Assembly (NCBI GenBank): GCA_015499985.1
Contig: JAAAUF010000703.1
Span: 1 to 21,991 of the forward strand
Reading direction: 5' to 3'
From: Haplosporangium gracile
Lineage: Eukaryota; Mortierellomycota; Mortierellomycetes; Mortierellales; Mortierellaceae
DNA length: 21,991 bases
Shown here: piece by piece, positions 19,500 through 21,991 of the stretch
Numbering within the stretch: the first letter of the stretch is position 1
Layout: the number at the start of each line of letters is the position of its first letter
Notes under the pieces: model-generated
Database searches by the model: none
Seen by the model: only the letters and a program-made list of their open reading frames with translations
What the model was told of the DNA's origin: nothing
Translations under genes and position numbers: made by a program

Positions 19500-21414
19500 A
19501 TGTCAAAGAGAGTTCAGGACAACGACGAGGACATGCGTGAGGCAAAGTCGGCCTTCAACGTCGGAGACCGTGTGACAGTCGAAGAAGAAGGAATGGGCGA
19601 GTTTGAAGATCCCTGGGAGGACGAGGTCGAGTCTGACCAGGAAGTTATTATCGAGAACGACGACGATGAAGGTATGGCAAGGGGATACATATTACATATG
19701 ACATTCGAGCCTAACGTGGACTATTGTTTTGCTGTTTTCTCTAATTTTTGTATGAAAGCTGTTGGACCAGGCGGTTCTTAGTTGATGCAAGTATACATAA
19801 TAGTTGACTGACAATCGATGATACCTTTTTATTCTCTCTTGTGAATGTTACTACTATTCTGAATAAATGATAGATATGGATATGGATCAGGTTAACAACG
19901 AAATCGAAATGGATCAGGACAAGGAGGACGAGGACAAGGATATCCGTGTGTACTTGCCCGGTCAGGCTCTGGAGAAGGACGAGGTGTTAGAGGCAGATCA
20001 GTCTGCCTACGAGATGTTGCACAGCATGAATGTCAAGTGGCCCTGCCTTAGTTTTGACATTCTCTGGGACCAATTGGGAGATGAGCGCTGTACCTTCCCC
20101 GCCACCACCTATGTCGTCACAGGAACTCAGGCCGACCAAACCAACAACAACGAGGTTTTGGTGATGAAGATGAGTCAGCTTGCCAAGACCAAGAACGACG
20201 ACGGCAACCAGAGCGACGATGACAGCGATGATGATGATGTCGATGAGGACCCTATTCTTGAATACAAGAGCATGAAGCACGTCGGAGGCGTTAACCGCGT
20301 CAGGGTAAGGCTTGAACGGAAACTGGCTTTTTTCGTTTGTGGTTTGCAAGATTACAAAGAACATTCGGCTGACAAATACTCTTTTTTTTATATGAAATGT
20401 AGGCAATGCCTCAGCGCGATCAGCAGGTTGCTGCTACTTGGGCCGACACTGGAAAGGTTCATCTCTGGGATCTCTCCTCTCACATCCGTGCTTTGGACCA
20501 GCCCGGAACTGTTATTCCCGAGTCTGCCAAGAAGCCAATCTACACCATTGAGTCTCACGGACGGTGCGAAGGTTTTGCGATGGATTGGTCCGAGACTGTT
20601 CCTGGACGTTTGTTGACTGGAGATTTGAACGGCAAGATCTACATGACGACTCTGAACTGCGCTACAGGAGCCGTGACACCTGATCGTGTTCCCTTTGTGG
20701 GTCACCAGAGCTCGATTGAAGATTTGCAGTGGTCTCCCTCGGAGAAGGGTGTCTTTGCTTCTTGCTCGGCTGATCAGACTGTCAGGATCTGGGATATCCG
20801 GTCCAAGAAGCGTGCTGGTCTCGAGGCCAAGGTCCACAACTCTGATGTCAATGTCATCAGCTGGAACAAGTACGTCCTCTTCTTGTTTTTCTGCTCTTGT
20901 TTCACTGTTGCTGTGTTCCTTTCTTCTACGCCACTGAGTGCATTGCAATAACTAACCTTATGATGTGGTTCTTTTTTTTACACTGTTCAACAGGAAATTG
21001 CCATATATGTTGGCTTCTGGATCGGATGAGGGCGTCTTCAGTGTTTGGGATCTTCGTCAGCTCTCTCAGAATGCTGCCAACCCAACACCTATTGCTACAT
21101 TCAAGTGGCACCAGGCCCCTATTACTTCGATTGAGTGGCACCCTACTGACGAGTCTGTGCTTGCAGTTGCTGGAGCAGACGATCAGATCACTCTCTGGGA
21201 TTTCTCTGTGGAACACGATGCCGAGGAGACCTTGAATGGAACGAGTCAAAAGGCAATCGTAAACGAGGCCGGTATGGAAGTGCCCCCACAGCTGATGTTT
21301 GTCCATCAGGGTCAGCAGGACGTTAAGGAGCTGCACTGGCACCGTCAGATCCCTGGATGTGTTATCTCAACAGCAGGATCTGGCTTCAACATCTTCAAGA
21401 CCATTTCTATCTAG
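19500..21414 (+). CDS. RRB1: WD-repeat ribosome assembly chaperone Rrb1/GRWD1
   Basis: Exons 19500-19671, 19874-20304, 20403-20869 and 20994-21414 join in frame to 496 aa, close to family size. The N-terminus is very acidic. Residues about 85-150 match the histone-binding RBBP4-type N-terminal domain (VYLPGQAL, then SAYEMLHSMNVKWPCLSFDI). An Asp/Glu-rich insert follows (about 170-183). Then come WD repeats with HLWDL, RIWDI, SVWDL and TLWDF endings, running to the C-terminus. Rrb1/GRWD1 is the nuclear/nucleolar chaperone that delivers ribosomal protein L3 to early 60S particles. GRWD1 also binds histones, but ribosome assembly is the conserved role. The acidic blocks fit binding of a basic client. 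ATG 19500 was chosen as the first Met after the leader repeat. It lies divergent from TIM9. Confidence 0.94.
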
Positions 21415-21814
21415 ATACACACTTTTTTTTCCTTTACTCTTGCACTTTTTCCACTCTCCCCCATCTTCGCCAGTCATTCACAAAATATCAAGGAACACTC
21501 TTGTATTTCCTTCACTCATACTTGCATACTTTTAGTCAATAGAACGAAGACCTAAAAAAATATCATAACAACGCCTAATATCTTTTTTTACGTGGTGTGA
21601 GAAAGAGTCGTTCATTAAGATTTGCGCATATCCATCTAATAGTCCCATGATTTCTTTTTGTCAAATGTTTTTTTTTTCAATTATATAACACAGTTAGTCA
21701 TGAACCACTTGTAAGACAAAATGAAAATGAACAAGCTCCGAAGTTAAAGCGCGTATAGCTACGTGTTTTAACAAAAGAACTAACTGCACAAGGTGTACAG
21801 CCAGCATCCGCAAT

Positions 21815-21861
21815 CCTAACACGAGCATATATATTTTTTCCGTACGCCCTAACACGAGCAT
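21815..21861. repeat. 14-bp direct repeat
   Basis: CCTAACACGAGCAT occurs at 21815-21828 and 21848-21861. Each copy is followed by an AT-rich spacer and a GTACGC motif, suggesting a small imperfect tandem duplication of about 33-40 bp. Confidence 0.85.
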
Positions 21862-21891
21862 GCAATAATGCTTTTTTTTTTTGTACGCAAT

Positions 21892-21897
21892 TTTATT
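21892..21897 (-). terminator. AATAAA signal on the minus strand
   Basis: TTTATT on the plus strand reads AATAAA on the minus strand, just past the candidate stop codon of the edge gene. It supports a minus-strand transcript ending here, convergent with RRB1. Confidence 0.35.
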
Positions 21898-21899
21898 TC

Positions 21900-21991
21900 T
21901 CAAGTGAAAAGTCCAAGGGAGGGGCATTTGATAGTAAAGGGAGCTACATACCAAACTCTTCCAAGAGCCATCCACCAGTCGCAGTCCGGTC
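21900..21991 (-). CDS. Possible 3' end of a gene running off the window
   Basis: On the minus strand a frame is open from the window edge to TGA at 21902-21900 and includes DCDWWMALGRVW. A second reading, ATGGWLLEEFG, would instead end at a GTATGT donor (21951-21946) and be spliced onward. The minus-strand AATAAA close by favours a real 3' end. About 30 codons are too few to name a family or choose the frame. Confidence 0.25.
   Translation of the reverse strand, partial: PDCDWWMALGRVWYVAPFTIKCPSLGLFT

Larger units (their letters stand above)
21415..21991. other. 3' flank of RRB1 and window edge
   Basis: AT-rich with several T and A runs. It contains a short direct repeat, a minus-strand AATAAA and a possible minus-strand gene end. 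No AATAAA on the plus strand was seen for RRB1. Confidence 0.5.

Noticed and set aside
20388..20948. 186-codon minus-strand open frame
   Set aside because: Antisense to the WD repeats of RRB1, with no recognisable motifs.
1..21991. CRISPR array, prokaryotic operon, insertion sequence or viral gene
   Set aside because: The genes are spliced eukaryotic genes with their own promoters. Repeats are microsatellites or short duplications. No transposase, reverse transcriptase, integrase or capsid-type motif was seen.

Overview
The window looks like nuclear DNA of an early-diverging filamentous fungus, most likely Mortierellomycota or a relative. This is inferred from intron-dense genes (about 80-200 nt introns, GTAAGT-like donors, YAG acceptors), compact spacing, CT-rich core promoters and protein content. 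No species is claimed. Joining the exons by eye gave five intact genes, each with an exon total divisible by three.

Layout: 288-2687 (+) is a heavily broken gene for a secreted His-rich, Cys-rich and Thr-rich protein. 3434-6006 (+) is a peroxisomal acyl-CoA oxidase (5 exons, 694 aa). 6225-7492 (+) is a Vma22/CCDC115-like V-ATPase assembly factor (4 exons, 262 aa). 8819-16393 (+) is a very large class II DYRK protein kinase of the Pom1/DYRK2 type (10 exons, 1792 aa), with a 1.35 kb first intron that carries a promoter-like tract. 17800-18548 (-) is TIM9 (3 exons, 88 aa). 19500-21414 (+) is the WD-repeat ribosome-assembly chaperone Rrb1/GRWD1 (4 exons, 496 aa). The last 90 bases may hold the 3' end of a minus-strand gene.

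The genes are unrelated housekeeping functions (fatty-acid beta-oxidation, V-ATPase assembly, polarity or cell-cycle signalling, mitochondrial protein import, ribosome assembly). They form no pathway or cluster, and I see no mobile element, tRNA, rRNA or CRISPR array. A shared feature is a strongly pyrimidine-rich coding-strand tract upstream of most start codons. Two such tracts have no annotated start downstream: one inside the first kinase intron (10575-11010) and one at 16836-16920.

I found no convincing new multi-gene system. The most interesting items are the decayed secreted-protein gene, the 27-nt microexon in the oxidase, and the architecture of the DYRK gene (probable second promoter and a stop codon hidden in a splice donor).
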